Positions 6,730 through 14,840 of a stretch of DNA of 14,840 nucleotides are shown in pieces. Every line of letters starts with the position of its first letter. Position 1 is the stretch's first letter. Origin of the DNA: Actinomycetota bacterium (lineage in GTDB: Bacteria; Actinomycetota; Actinomycetes; S36-B12; UBA5976); NCBI GenBank assembly GCA_947373075.1, contig CANBWF010000025.1:1-14840 (forward strand). The letters are read 5' to 3'. The position numbers were made by a program, and so were the translations under genes. Under the pieces are notes generated by a model. The model was given only the letters and a program-made list of their open reading frames with translations, was not told the origin of the DNA and searched no databases.

Positions 6730-7808
6730 GCGAGCAAACCCGCAACAAACTCGGAAGGATTGAACACTGCAAGGTCATCGACGCCTTCGCCAAGTCCAAC
6801 TAATTTCACGGGAACACCCAGTTCTTGCTGCACCGCCACAACGATGCCACCTTTTGCGGTGCCATCTAACTTGGAAAGAACCACGCCAGTTACTGGAACA
6901 ACTTCGCTAAATACTTTGGCTTGATTCAATCCGTTCTGGCCAGTTGTAGCGTCAATAACCAACAAGACTTCATCGATTGGCCCACGCTTACTAGCCACTC
7001 GGAAAACTTTGCCAAGCTCATCCATCAGACCTTGCTTAGTGTGCAATCGCCCTGCTGTGTCGATTAGAACAACATCAACTTCTTGGTCATAACCCGCAGC
7101 AACAGCTTCAAATGCAACTGCCGCCGGATCACTGCCTTCAGCACCGCGAATCACTGTCGCACCAACTCGATCTCCCCAAGTCACTAACTGATCGGCAGCT
7201 GCCGCACGAAAAGTATCGGCAGCGCCGAGTAAAACATCTTTATCTTGTCCAACAAGCAGTTTTGCAATTTTGCCAGTTGTTGTGGTTTTACCAGTTCCAT
7301 TTACGCCAACCGTCAAAACAACCGAAGGTGCATCTTGATGACGAGTGGTCAAAAGCGTGCGATCTAGTCCCCCGTCGACAATTTTTGTTAGTTCAGCGCG
7401 AGCTAATTCAAATAATGCATCTGCATCGGCTACCGCTTGGCTACGCACTTTGCTCTTTAACGCTGCAACAATTTCACCCGAAGCTCGCACGCCCATATCG
7501 GCCATGATCAAAGTATCTTCAAGGTCTTGCCAAGCGTCATCATCTAACTGCTCTCGGGCAAAAAGTGCGCGAAATGCGTTAGTAAGTGAACCTTGTGATT
7601 TCCCAAACCCTTTTGATTCAGTCACCACTACTGCTTTTGCAACTGGCGCCTGCGGCTGCGCGACTAGAGCAACAGGAGTTTCAGGTTGGACTAAGGTCGC
7701 CTCAAGTTTGCTGGCTACAGTCTTGGAACTCTTGCGCACCAAAACGAGCAGGATTAGAGCAAGAAAAAGTACTGCGCCGAGAATGCTTGCAATTGTGGTG
7801 ATTTTCAT
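6726..7808 (-). CDS. ftsY: Signal recognition particle receptor FtsY
   Basis: FtsY is the SRP-family GTPase that docks SRP-bound ribosomes at the membrane for co-translational insertion. The protein has 360 residues. An N-terminal hydrophobic segment (about 5-24) provides a membrane anchor, followed by a short Ala/Val/Pro/Gln-rich linker instead of the long acidic region of E. coli FtsY. The N domain follows (about 75-155), then the G domain with GVNGTGKT at 168-175, DTFRAAAADQL at 198-208, DTAGR at 250-254, SKLDG at 312-316 and a closing GLGEGVDDL at 338-346. The start at ATG 7808 has AAGGA upstream. It lies 38 nt after smc in the same direction, the usual actinobacterial order. Its TAA overlaps the stop of the converging gene. 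Confidence 0.97.
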   Translation of the reverse strand: MKITTIASILGAVLFLALILLVLVRKSSKTVASKLEATLVQPETPVALVAQPQAPVAKAVVVTESKGFGKSQGSLTNAFRALFAREQLDDDAWQDLEDTLIMADMGVRASGEIVAALKSKVRSQAVADADALFELARAELTKIVDGGLDRTLLTTRHQDAPSVVLTVGVNGTGKTTTTGKIAKLLVGQDKDVLLGAADTFRAAAADQLVTWGDRVGATVIRGAEGSDPAAVAFEAVAAGYDQEVDVVLIDTAGRLHTKQGLMDELGKVFRVASKRGPIDEVLLVIDATTGQNGLNQAKVFSEVVPVTGVVLSKLDGTAKGGIVVAVQQELGVPVKLVGLGEGVDDLAVFNPSEFVAGLLA

Positions 7809-7846
7809 CGTTAGCGTCCTTGTTCAGGAGATTAGGTATTTAAAGA

Positions 7847-10800
7847 CTAAGACTGTGCCACTAAATCTGAATCGTCAGGTTGTTCATCACGAGTAATTCG
7901 CTGACTAATCACATGGGTAACACCATCGCCACGCATTGAAACGCCATAAAGCGCATCAGCAATCTCCATTGTGTGTTTCTGGTGGGTGATGATGATCAAC
8001 TGTGAACTTGATTTCAGATCAGCCAAAATGTTGAGCAAGCGAAGCATATTTACTTCATCGAGCGCCGCTTCTACTTCGTCGAGAATGTAGAACGGACTTG
8101 GCCGCGCCTTGAAAAGTGCCACTAAGAACGCAACTGCCGTTAGCGACTGCTCACCACCTGATAGCAAAGACAACCGGCGGAAGTTCTTGCCAGGCGGGCG
8201 AGCTTCAATCTCAACACCTGAATTAAGTAAGTCGTTAGGGTCTGTCAGACGCATGCGCGCTTCGCCATCCGGGAACAATCCAGAAAAGACTTTGTTGAAT
8301 TCTTTTTCAGTATCCGCAAATGCCTGAGCGAATACAGTTTGTACTCGTTCGTCCACGTCCTTGATAACCGTTAGCAAGTCATTGCGCGAGCGACGTAAAT
8401 CTTCAAGTTGCTCGCCAAGGAACTTATGACGTTCTTCAAGTGCCGAGAACTCTTCAAGTGCAAGTGGATTAACTTTGCCAAGCAATGCAAGTGAGCGTTC
8501 AGCTGCAGCCAAGCGAGATTCCTGTTGGCTTCGCACATACGGGTATGGCTGTGGATCTTCTTCAACAACTTCATCACCTGGTGCTGGTGGACTTGGTGGA
8601 ACCAAAACGCTCGGACCATATTCACCAAGTAGGTCATCCGGCGAAACACCGTATTCTTCAATGGACTTATTCTCAAGAGCCTCAATACGCAAACGTTGTT
8701 CAGCGCGAGCAACTTCATCGCGATGTACTGTGTCAGTCAAAACTTCAAGATCAGCCGTCAATTCGCGAATTCGGTCACGGATAGTGCGAACTTCGCTCTC
8801 TTGTTCGGTCTTGCTGCTGGCTGCTTTTTCGCGTTCGCGTTGCGCCATTTCAATTGAATTACCTAGAACTGCAAGAGCACTTTCGGTGGCAACTACGACA
8901 GCGCCTGCGATGTGCGCTTGACGTTTGCGCTGCTCGCGAAGTTCAATCGCTCGAGCACGAGTAGTGCGTTCGATGTGCGCTGCATGCTCTAATTGCTCAA
9001 CCTGGGTTGCAAGTGCAGACAGGCGCTCTTCGCCAGTACGAACAGTTAGACGCGCTTCCAATTCAACTTGGCGCACAGATTCAACAACAGCCACAAGTGA
9101 ATCGCGATGAGCTTCATCAAGTGCACTGTCGTCAGTTGGCTCGTTCTGCGCTGAAGTTAGTCGCGCTTGTAGTTCATTAACCACGCGCAAATCATCTTCA
9201 CGCGCTTTAGTTGCAGAGTCGCGAGCAGCAGCCAAACGATCGGCTTCACCGGTTGCGCTTCGAACCACCGATTGCAAACTTCCGAGCTGCTCAGCAATTG
9301 CCGCCATGTTGGCATCGGATTCATGAAGTCGATCTAGTGCATGACCAACGACCACAATCGCATCAGCCTGCACCTGAATCGCTGCAGCAACATTGAATTT
9401 TGCTCGGTCAACCGAATGCGCAGCGTTCTCAAGACGTACGCGGGCTTCATCAACGGCGGCCTGCAACTCGATTAATGATTGTGCGCCGTGCGTACCACCC
9501 TGAACAAGTCCACGGCTAAACAAATCGCCAGTGCGCGTCACTGCGCTTAGCTGTGGATTTGCTCGAGTTAAAGCAACTGCTTGTTCATGTGTATCAACTG
9601 CTACAACTCGCGCAAGTAACCCAGCGAGTGTTTGACGAAGTTGCTCATCAGAGGTAACTAAATCGATTGCGTAGCGCTGACCTGGCGCCAAAGTTGGCCA
9701 TGGCGCGGTATCAGTTGCGCCCTGTCCAACCACAACGAGAGTTGCGCGACCAGCTTCATCGCGGTGCAACATGCGTACTGCTTGGTCGGCTGCTTCCGGT
9801 GAGGACACAGCAATCGCATCTGCTGCTGTGCCAAGCGCCGTTGAGATTGCAGCTTCCCATCCAGATTCGATCTGCATCAAAGCAGCGACGGAACCAAGAA
9901 TGCCCGACATTGAATCACTGGCCGCTAGAACGGCAGCACCACCATCGCGACGTGTCATGCCTTGCTCAAGTGCTTCTAGTCGAGCAGTTGCAGCTGTGCG
10001 TTCTTTCTCGGCATCAAGTTCTTGTGTGCGAGCTTCTTGTAATACTTGTTCGGCAGTGGTCAGCGCATTTTGCGCTAGTTCGTAACTGTCATCCAGATTC
10101 ACTTCGCCTTCATCAAGGCCAGCAACCTGACCTTCAATAGCGGCAAATTCTTGGGAAGCTTCAGTAGCCTGCGCCCTTGCGGTGGCAAGGCGTTCAGCCA
10201 AACGTTCAATTTCAGAGGTACGAGTTTCTACGCGCGAAGTTGCTGCAGAAACTTGGCCGGCCAACCGGGCTAATCCTTCACGACGATCGGCCAATGTACG
10301 GGCAGTTTCTTGCAGGCGCGCCTCTTCAGCAGACAAAGCGGCTTCAGCAGACACGCGTTCGTTAATCGATGCAGTTAAAGCAACTCGATCCGAATCAACT
10401 TTGGCGCTAAGTGTTTCATGCGATGCGCGAACTTCGCCGGCCTCGCGGTCGATGTCCTCAGGATCGCGACCTGGGGTAACTTCTTCTTCTTGACTCTGAC
10501 CTAGACGAACTCGTTCACGAGCCAGTGCAAGAGTTGAACGAAGACGCTCTTGCAGTGCGCCAAGTTGGTAGAAAGTGTGCGAAGCCTGCTCAACAAGTGG
10601 ATTTGCCTGAGTAATAGCAGCGTCCAAAATTGCTTCGCGAGCTTTGGCCGCAGTTAGTTCGCTTTCAACTTCACTTCGCTTTTCGCGCATCGCAGTTTCA
10701 TCAGCGATTTCAGCATTTAGCGCTTCGCGCAATTGACTCAAATCATCAGCAAGCAAGCGCAAACGGGAATCACGAACATCAGACTGAATCACGTTGGCGC

Positions 10801-11440
10801 GACGAGCAACTTCAGCCTGACGACCGAGTGGCTTTAGCTGACGACGAAGTTCGTTGGTTAGATCTTCAAGGCGGGTGAGGTTAACATCCATCGCAGCAAG
10901 TTTGCGCAATGCTTTTTCTTTACGCTTGCGATGTTTTAAAACACCGGCAGCTTCTTCAATGTAGCCACGGTGTTGTTCGGGGGTGCCAAGCAAAATTTCG
11001 CGAAGACGATTCTGTCCAACGATGACGTGCATTTCACGGCCGATGCCCGAGTCGCTTAAAAGTTCTTGAATATCCAAAAGTCGACAAGCCGAACCGTTAA
11101 TCGCATACTCTGAACCGCCATTGCGGAACATGGTTCGCGAGATAGTTACTTCGGTGTAATCAATCGGCAATGCGCCATCGCTGTTATCGATTGTGAGTAG
11201 AACTTCAGCGCGACCAAGTGGAGCACGACCCTTTGAGCCAGAGAAGATAACATCTTCCATCTTGCCGCCGCGAAGTGTTTTTGCACCCTGCTCGCCCATG
11301 ACCCAGGCAATAGCATCAACAACGTTTGATTTTCCTGATCCATTTGGCCCAACAACTGCCGTAATACCGGTCTCAAAATTAAGCGTCGTCGACGAAGCAA
11401 ACGACTTAAAGCCGCGGATGGTCAGACTCTTGAGATACAC
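7847..11440 (-). CDS. smc: Chromosome partition/condensation protein Smc
   Basis: Smc is a dimeric ATPase that, with ScpA and ScpB, compacts and helps segregate chromosomes. The protein has 1197 residues, a usual full length. It starts at GTG 11440, with AGGAAG upstream, and reads MYLKSLTIRGFKSFASSTTL as expected. The Walker A motif GPNGSGKS lies at 31-38. Long coiled-coil arms rich in Ala, Glu, Arg and Gln flank a globular hinge at about 509-650, which begins near SMSGILGSVAALMQ and ends near SRGLVQGG. The C-terminal head has the ABC signature LSGGEQ at about 1093-1098 and Walker B with D1121 and E1122 in ILDEVEAALDE. A proline-rich insert (PSPPAPGDEVVEEDPQP) interrupts the second arm before the head. 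No defect is visible. It is followed by ftsY after 38 nt. Confidence 0.98.
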   Translation of the reverse strand: MYLKSLTIRGFKSFASSTTLNFETGITAVVGPNGSGKSNVVDAIAWVMGEQGAKTLRGGKMEDVIFSGSKGRAPLGRAEVLLTIDNSDGALPIDYTEVTISRTMFRNGGSEYAINGSACRLLDIQELLSDSGIGREMHVIVGQNRLREILLGTPEQHRGYIEEAAGVLKHRKRKEKALRKLAAMDVNLTRLEDLTNELRRQLKPLGRQAEVARRANVIQSDVRDSRLRLLADDLSQLREALNAEIADETAMREKRSEVESELTAAKAREAILDAAITQANPLVEQASHTFYQLGALQERLRSTLALARERVRLGQSQEEEVTPGRDPEDIDREAGEVRASHETLSAKVDSDRVALTASINERVSAEAALSAEEARLQETARTLADRREGLARLAGQVSAATSRVETRTSEIERLAERLATARAQATEASQEFAAIEGQVAGLDEGEVNLDDSYELAQNALTTAEQVLQEARTQELDAEKERTAATARLEALEQGMTRRDGGAAVLAASDSMSGILGSVAALMQIESGWEAAISTALGTAADAIAVSSPEAADQAVRMLHRDEAGRATLVVVGQGATDTAPWPTLAPGQRYAIDLVTSDEQLRQTLAGLLARVVAVDTHEQAVALTRANPQLSAVTRTGDLFSRGLVQGGTHGAQSLIELQAAVDEARVRLENAAHSVDRAKFNVAAAIQVQADAIVVVGHALDRLHESDANMAAIAEQLGSLQSVVRSATGEADRLAAARDSATKAREDDLRVVNELQARLTSAQNEPTDDSALDEAHRDSLVAVVESVRQVELEARLTVRTGEERLSALATQVEQLEHAAHIERTTRARAIELREQRKRQAHIAGAVVVATESALAVLGNSIEMAQREREKAASSKTEQESEVRTIRDRIRELTADLEVLTDTVHRDEVARAEQRLRIEALENKSIEEYGVSPDDLLGEYGPSVLVPPSPPAPGDEVVEEDPQPYPYVRSQQESRLAAAERSLALLGKVNPLALEEFSALEERHKFLGEQLEDLRRSRNDLLTVIKDVDERVQTVFAQAFADTEKEFNKVFSGLFPDGEARMRLTDPNDLLNSGVEIEARPPGKNFRRLSLLSGGEQSLTAVAFLVALFKARPSPFYILDEVEAALDEVNMLRLLNILADLKSSSQLIIITHQKHTMEIADALYGVSMRGDGVTHVISQRITRDEQPDDSDLVAQS

Positions 11441-11533
11441 GCAGGTCTTCCTGATCAGGCCAGCGGGGAATCTAGCGATGTGCGGTTTTCAGTTTACTGT
11501 GTTGGCTTGGCCGACCCTAGTAACGGCAGGCAC

Positions 11534-12397
11534 TTAGCTGTCTGTGGATAAGTTCTGGCACGTTGGGCACCTAAATGATGACCGGTTCATGAAGTGCTCT
11601 CGCACCATTGGCGTGCCACATCGATTGCACGGTTCGCCCTCACGTCCGTATGCATTTAGATCTCGCGAGAAATAGCCACTTTCGCCATTTACGTTCACAT
11701 ACAGTGCATCAAACGAAGTGCCACCAACAGCTAAAGCCTCTTGCATTACATTTGTTGCCTGACTTAATAAGTCATCAATCTGGCTAACGCTCAAGGTATT
11801 GGCTGGCGATCCCCAATGGATTTTGGCTAACCACAGCGCTTCATCTGCGTAAATATTGCCAATTCCACTGATTGCCGTTTGATCTAGCAATACGCGCTTA
11901 ATTTGTGTTTGTTTTGCCGCAATTAATTCGATTGATCTTTGTCGGTTCCAGAGTGGGTCAAGTGGATCTTGGGCAATGTGCACTGCACATTCTGGAACGG
12001 AAATTTTATTCTCGTCTTGGGTTATATCTTCAACCGTCATCCAGCCGAAAGTGCGCTGGTCAACAAAATGCATGGCGTATTCACCCTCAGTGAAAGTGGC
12101 GCGTACTCGTAAATGTTTTTCGGGTTGCGAATCAATTGGCTGAATTAACACTTGGCCACTCATGCCCAGGTGCGTCACTAATGCTTCGTCGTTATCGAGA
12201 ACCAGCCACATAAATTTGCCGCGGCGTTTTGTGTCAACAACTGTGCGATTTTTTAAGCGAGCAGCGAATTCGCGTGCTCCACCGGTTTGCCTTCGCACCG
12301 CTCGCGGATGGTGAACCGTAATTTTTGAAATAGTTTTACCAACAACGTATTCGTGGATTCCTTGCCGAACCACTTCTACTTCTGGCAACTCAGGCAT
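11534..12397 (-). CDS. mutM: Formamidopyrimidine-DNA glycosylase MutM (Fpg)
   Basis: This bifunctional base-excision enzyme removes 8-oxoguanine and formamidopyrimidines and cuts the abasic site. The protein has 287 residues. After Met removal the N-terminal proline of MPELPEVEVV is the catalytic nucleophile, with E3 as the partner. K61 in RRGKF and the THLGMSGQ segment at 75-82 match the family. The helix-two-turn-helix is seen in GIGNIYADEALW (178-189). The C-terminal zinc finger has C257, C260, C277 and C280, with R272 in MNRSSF at the lesion-recognition loop. The gap after rnc is 18 nt and there is no clear Shine-Dalgarno before the ATG, so translation may depend on coupling with rnc. It keeps the usual actinobacterial position between rnc and smc. 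Confidence 0.97.
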   Translation of the reverse strand: MPELPEVEVVRQGIHEYVVGKTISKITVHHPRAVRRQTGGAREFAARLKNRTVVDTKRRGKFMWLVLDNDEALVTHLGMSGQVLIQPIDSQPEKHLRVRATFTEGEYAMHFVDQRTFGWMTVEDITQDENKISVPECAVHIAQDPLDPLWNRQRSIELIAAKQTQIKRVLLDQTAISGIGNIYADEALWLAKIHWGSPANTLSVSQIDDLLSQATNVMQEALAVGGTSFDALYVNVNGESGYFSRDLNAYGREGEPCNRCGTPMVREHFMNRSSFRCPTCQNLSTDS

Positions 12398-12415
12398 GTA
12401 AGTAATTTAGTAGGG

Positions 12416-13114
12416 TTATTGCTGGCTGTCGTGTTCAGCAAGCAATTCCGCATAAGCGCTAGAAGCGGCGATTTGTTCAGCTTCTTTTTTATTGGAACCA
12501 GTGCCATGTCCGTACAAGCGTTCACCCAAAACTACCTGCGCATAAAACTCTTTTGCGTGATCAGGACCTTGTTCAGTGATTGAGTAAGTAGGAACACCAA
12601 CACCGAGTTCAGCGGTTAGTTCCTGCAGTGAAGTTTTCCAATCCAAACCAGCGCCTAAAGTTTGGGCTTCAACCAAAAGGGCCTGGAAATGCTGGATGAC
12701 AAATGTGCGGGCAGCCTCCAAGCCGCAACCTAAATAAATTGCGCCAATTACTGCTTCAACGGTGTCGGCCAAAATTGATGATTTATCTCGACCACCAGTA
12801 GCTTCTTCACCTTTACCTAAACGCAGGTAGTCGCCAAGATGCAACTCGCGCGCAACAGATGCCAGTGCGCGGGCATTAACCACTGCTGAACGCATTTTGG
12901 CTAATTGACCTTCAGGCAAATCTGGATGCGCTCGGTAGATGTTATCGGTGATGACAATTCCCAAAACTGAGTCGCCTAAAAATTCGAGGCGTTCGTTCGT
13001 TGGAATCCCACCGGATTCATATGCAAATGATCGGTGGGTAAGAGCTAGCTCTATCAGTTGTTCATCAATAGATAAACCCAGCCGAGCGAATAGTTCGCTA
13101 TACGACTGAGACAT
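12416..13114 (-). CDS. rnc: Ribonuclease III
   Basis: RNase III cleaves double-stranded RNA, notably in rRNA precursor maturation, as a homodimer. From ATG 13114 the protein has 232 residues, typical for the family. The signature NERLEFLGDSVLG lies at 40-52 with acidic active-site residues E41, E44 and D48; D117 and E120 in ILADTVEAVIG complete the site. A C-terminal double-stranded RNA-binding domain spans about 158-226, with the GSNKKEAEQIAA helix. A TTG 99 nt further upstream would extend the frame, but it lies inside rpmF and gives non-conserved sequence, so I rejected it. The ATG follows the rpmF stop by only 4 nt and has no strong Shine-Dalgarno, which suggests translational coupling to rpmF. 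Confidence 0.97.
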   Translation of the reverse strand: MSQSYSELFARLGLSIDEQLIELALTHRSFAYESGGIPTNERLEFLGDSVLGIVITDNIYRAHPDLPEGQLAKMRSAVVNARALASVARELHLGDYLRLGKGEEATGGRDKSSILADTVEAVIGAIYLGCGLEAARTFVIQHFQALLVEAQTLGAGLDWKTSLQELTAELGVGVPTYSITEQGPDHAKEFYAQVVLGERLYGHGTGSNKKEAEQIAASSAYAELLAEHDSQQ

Positions 13115-13118
13115 GAGA

Positions 13119-13292
13119 TTAAACGCTGAGGACCTGTCGCTTGTCGTATGTTCCACAAGTTGGGCACACAGTGTGCTGCAACTTTGGTGCACGGCAACGA
13201 TCACAGGTAGCAAGATTTGCTGCTGTGGTCTTCCATGCAGAACGACGGTGACGTGTGTTGCTGCGTGAAGTCTTTCGCTTTGGAACGGCCAC
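13119..13292 (-). CDS. rpmF: 50S ribosomal protein L32
   Basis: I found this 57-residue gene by translating the gap between yceD and rnc. It starts at GTG 13292, with GGAAGG six bases upstream, and ends at TAA 13121-13119. The protein begins MAVPKRKTSRSNTRHRRSAW, the conserved L32 N-terminus, and has a zinc-binding pair of CxxC motifs: C30-D-R-C33 and C43-P-T-C46. It is therefore the zinc-containing (C+) type of L32, not the cysteine-free paralogue made by some Actinobacteria under zinc limitation. The yceD-rpmF-rnc order is widely conserved. A small hairpin (13318-13331) lies between the yceD stop and this start, and rnc begins 4 nt after the stop. Confidence 0.96.
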   Translation of the reverse strand: MAVPKRKTSRSNTRHRRSAWKTTAANLATCDRCRAPKLQHTVCPTCGTYDKRQVLSV

Positions 13293-13317
13293 TTTATGCC
13301 TTCCTTTTCTTCCTCAT

Positions 13318-13331
13318 TGGGCGTTTGCCCA
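13318..13331 (-). other. Small hairpin between yceD and rpmF
   Basis: TGGGC-AAAC-GCCCA forms a 5-bp stem with a tetraloop, starting 1 nt after the yceD stop codon. It is followed by purine-rich sequence leading into the rpmF ribosome binding site, not by a T-run, so it is not a standard terminator. It could be a processing or stability element; the evidence is only the inverted repeat. Confidence 0.35.
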
Positions 13332-13332
13332 T

Positions 13333-13905
13333 CTAATCTTTGTTTCTCGGCTCGGTTTTAGTCAAATCGGCAAGTGCTGACCACCGCGGATCCACTAGAT
13401 CATGTTCGTGTTCTGGCTGCTCGTTTAGGTTCTGACCACACTCGACACAAAGGCCCAAACAGTCTGATTTACATAGGGGTTGCACGGGTAATGCCAGCAC
13501 AACTGCGTCACGAAGTAGGGATTCTAAGTCGAGTAAATCGTCCTGAATCTTCGGCAAATCTTCCTCGGTGAAGTCAGCTTCAATTTCCCGGCCACGAGAG
13601 TCAGTATCGGGATATTCATACAGTTCTTGCAGATCAACTTCAAGATCGTAAGACAAAGGTTCAAGGCATCGAGAGCATTCTCCAGTGACAGTTACCAGTG
13701 CTGTTCCGGATACGAGAACGCCTTCCATAACCGACTCAAGGCGCAGATCAAACTCAACTTCAGAGCCTTGCGCAACATTCAATACGCCGATGCCCAACTC
13801 TTCAGTTAGCTCGACTGTGAATGATTTAGTTTTCATGGCCCCAGCGCGACGACCTAGATCACGGACGTCTAAAACCAGTGGATTGCTTGCATCAAGATGT
13901 GTCAT
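13333..13905 (-). CDS. yceD: DUF177 family protein (YceD-like)
   Basis: This 190-residue protein of the DUF177/YceD family is encoded just upstream of rpmF in many bacteria. Members have been linked to 23S rRNA or ribosome assembly in bacteria and plastids, but the biochemical role is not settled. The family pattern is visible: N-terminal PLVLDVRDLGRRAGAM, the central GECSRCLEPL around 75-84, an acidic middle (residues about 95-125), and a C-terminal CKSDCLGLCVECGQNLN segment. The latter, together with the CSRC pair, could bind zinc. The protein ends DPRWSALADLTK, also typical. ATG 13905 lies 7 nt after the coaD stop, with a weak TTAGG site overlapping that stop. The operon position supports a role tied to translation. 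Confidence 0.93.
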   Translation of the reverse strand: MTHLDASNPLVLDVRDLGRRAGAMKTKSFTVELTEELGIGVLNVAQGSEVEFDLRLESVMEGVLVSGTALVTVTGECSRCLEPLSYDLEVDLQELYEYPDTDSRGREIEADFTEEDLPKIQDDLLDLESLLRDAVVLALPVQPLCKSDCLGLCVECGQNLNEQPEHEHDLVDPRWSALADLTKTEPRNKD

Positions 13906-13912
13906 TTTGAAC

Positions 13913-14392
13913 CTAAGCCTGCGCAGTAAATTTTTTAACGAGTGCAGTTTGCACTACTTCAGGAACTAAACCAGATACATCGCCATTAAATTTGGCAACC
14001 TCTTTAATCAAACTTGATGACAAGAAACTGAACTCGGGGTTTGTGGCCACAAAAAAAGTATCTACTCCCAAAGTTGAGTTCATTTGTGCCATCTGCAACT
14101 CGTAATCGAAATCAGAAACAGCTCGCAATCCTTTTACGATGGCCTTGATGTCGTGCTCGCTGCAGTAATCGGCGAGCAACCCATGGAACGTGTCGACCAC
14201 AATGTTGGAATGCTTAGCCGTACATTCGCGCAGCATATCGACCCGTTCTTCAATCGAGAATAGGCCGGACTTGGTGCTGTTAATCAACACCGCAACTGTC
14301 ACATGATCAAACTGATCGGCAGCGCGAGCAAATACATCAAGATGACCATTAGTTACTGGATCAAATGAACCAGGACAAACTGCTTTACGCAT
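13913..14392 (-). CDS. coaD: Phosphopantetheine adenylyltransferase CoaD
   Basis: CoaD transfers AMP from ATP to 4'-phosphopantetheine, the penultimate step of coenzyme A synthesis, as a cytoplasmic hexamer. The protein has 159 residues, the normal length. The nucleotidyltransferase signature is complete: GSFDPVTNGH at 8-17, with H17 of the (T/H)xGH motif. KGLRAVSDFDYELQMAQMN in the middle matches the substrate-binding helix region, and FLSSSLIKEVA toward the C-terminus contains the SSS motif that contacts ATP phosphates. The ATG at 14392 follows the rsmD stop by 9 nt. A strong AGGAGGT ribosome binding site overlaps that stop region, so rsmD and coaD are likely one transcript. No unusual residue was seen. 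Confidence 0.98.
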   Translation of the reverse strand: MRKAVCPGSFDPVTNGHLDVFARAADQFDHVTVAVLINSTKSGLFSIEERVDMLRECTAKHSNIVVDTFHGLLADYCSEHDIKAIVKGLRAVSDFDYELQMAQMNSTLGVDTFFVATNPEFSFLSSSLIKEVAKFNGDVSGLVPEVVQTALVKKFTAQA

Positions 14393-14401
14393 GACGACCT
14401 C

Positions 14402-14840
14402 CTACACCTCTACTTTGGCAGGTGCATACACTCCGTACCAAATTGCCGTATCGCCATAAGACTTATTTGCCAGTGGCTCATAGTCCTTGGGCCAATCAAG
14501 TACAGATTTACTACTGCGTTCAACCACAACTAATGCGTCATCGGCAAGCCATTGGTTTTTCGCCAACGACTGAAGCAGTTCAACTATTTGCTCGTCCAAC
14601 AACGCGTAAGGCGGATCTATAAAAACTAAGTCGGCTGCAGTATTACTGGCCACCGACTCAACCAAACCTAGAACTTCCGCTTTCTGTACAGAGATACTAT
14701 TTTCACCAAGAGACTTGGCATTGTCTTCAATACACAAAAGTGCGTTGCGGTCATTTTCAATAAAGTTTGCTATCGCTGCGCCGCGTGAAAGTGCCTCAAG
14801 TCCAAGAGCTCCTGAGCCGGCAAACAGATCAAGCACTACA
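14402..14840 (-). CDS. rsmD: 16S rRNA (guanine-N2)-methyltransferase RsmD, partial (N-terminus beyond right edge)
   Basis: RsmD methylates G966 of 16S rRNA (E. coli numbering) using S-adenosylmethionine. The visible part is about 146 codons. The frame is open to the window edge, so the GTG at 14836 is an internal valine rather than a start, and roughly 40 N-terminal residues are missing. The SAM-binding motif DLFAGSGALGLEALSRGA is near the beginning, an acidic residue in FIENDR follows at the end of the second strand, and the catalytic motif DPPY for amino-nitrogen methylation is in LVFIDPPYALL. The C-terminus ends shortly after the conserved KSYGDTAIWYGVY strand. The rsmD-coaD pair is common in Actinobacteria and Firmicutes. 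Confidence 0.94.
   Translation of the reverse strand, partial: VVLDLFAGSGALGLEALSRGAAIANFIENDRNALLCIEDNAKSLGENSISVQKAEVLGLVESVASNTAADLVFIDPPYALLDEQIVELLQSLAKNQWLADDALVVVERSSKSVLDWPKDYEPLANKSYGDTAIWYGVYAPAKVEV

Noticed and set aside
7345..7896. Plus-strand frame of 183 codons across the start of ftsY and the end of smc
   Set aside because: It lies opposite two clearly identified genes, has no recognisable motif, and its low-complexity Ser/Ala/Arg composition mirrors the opposite-strand codons.
8475..10140. Several plus-strand frames of 100-157 codons opposite smc
   Set aside because: They are antisense to the Smc coiled-coil arms and hinge, where Ala/Glu/Arg-rich codons create long open frames by chance; no ribosome binding sites or protein families are visible.
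11441..11533. Palindrome CCTGATCAGG (11450-11459) just before smc, overlapping its ribosome binding site
   Set aside because: The spacing leaves no room for a stable RNA loop, and a 10-bp palindrome is common by chance; no other support for regulation was seen.
13115..13213. Upstream extension of rnc to a TTG start
   Set aside because: The extension overlaps rpmF in another frame and adds non-conserved residues; ATG 13114 gives a normal RNase III length.

Overview
The window is ordinary chromosomal sequence from a mid-GC actinobacterium (Actinomycetota). The basis for this is gene order. On the minus strand it runs rsmD - coaD - yceD(DUF177) - rpmF - rnc - mutM - smc - ftsY, then amt - glnB - amt - glnB - glnD, which is the usual actinobacterial arrangement. 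The base composition looks close to balanced and TTA codons are frequent, so it is not a high-GC streptomycete or mycobacterium. A small-genome aquatic lineage such as Nanopelagicales would fit, but that placement is inference only.

Layout from right to left, following transcription: 14840-7847 is a tightly packed minus-strand block. It covers 16S rRNA methylation (rsmD, cut by the window edge), CoA synthesis (coaD), a DUF177 protein, ribosomal protein L32 (rpmF, a 57-residue gene that is easily missed), RNase III (rnc), formamidopyrimidine-DNA glycosylase (mutM) and the chromosome condensation ATPase Smc. FtsY, the signal recognition particle receptor, follows at 7808-6726. A single plus-strand gene (5542-6729) converges on ftsY. 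It encodes an unrecognised membrane-anchored protein with a PH/GRAM-like segment, and the two stop codons overlap.

5372-1 is the nitrogen region. It holds two consecutive amt-glnB cassettes (ammonium channel plus PII protein), followed by the N-terminal 574 codons of glnD, the PII-modifying nucleotidyltransferase, which runs off the left edge. Both PII proteins keep the Tyr51 modification site that GlnD acts on, so the five genes form one ammonium uptake and sensing module. The first Amt has Glu instead of His at the first position of the conserved twin-His pore pair; the second Amt has the normal His-His pair. Only the second cassette has a sequence matching the actinobacterial GlnR box upstream. 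Its start codon and Shine-Dalgarno sequence lie inside a perfect 7-bp hairpin. A long terminator-like hairpin separates the second glnB from glnD.

There is no gene-free stretch over 300 bases. The largest gaps are 3494-3707 (214 nt, upstream of the second amt) and 5373-5541 (169 nt, between divergent genes). I saw no tRNA or rRNA genes, insertion sequences, CRISPR arrays or phage genes. This is mostly housekeeping DNA, and the most interesting content is the duplicated, apparently diverged ammonium module.
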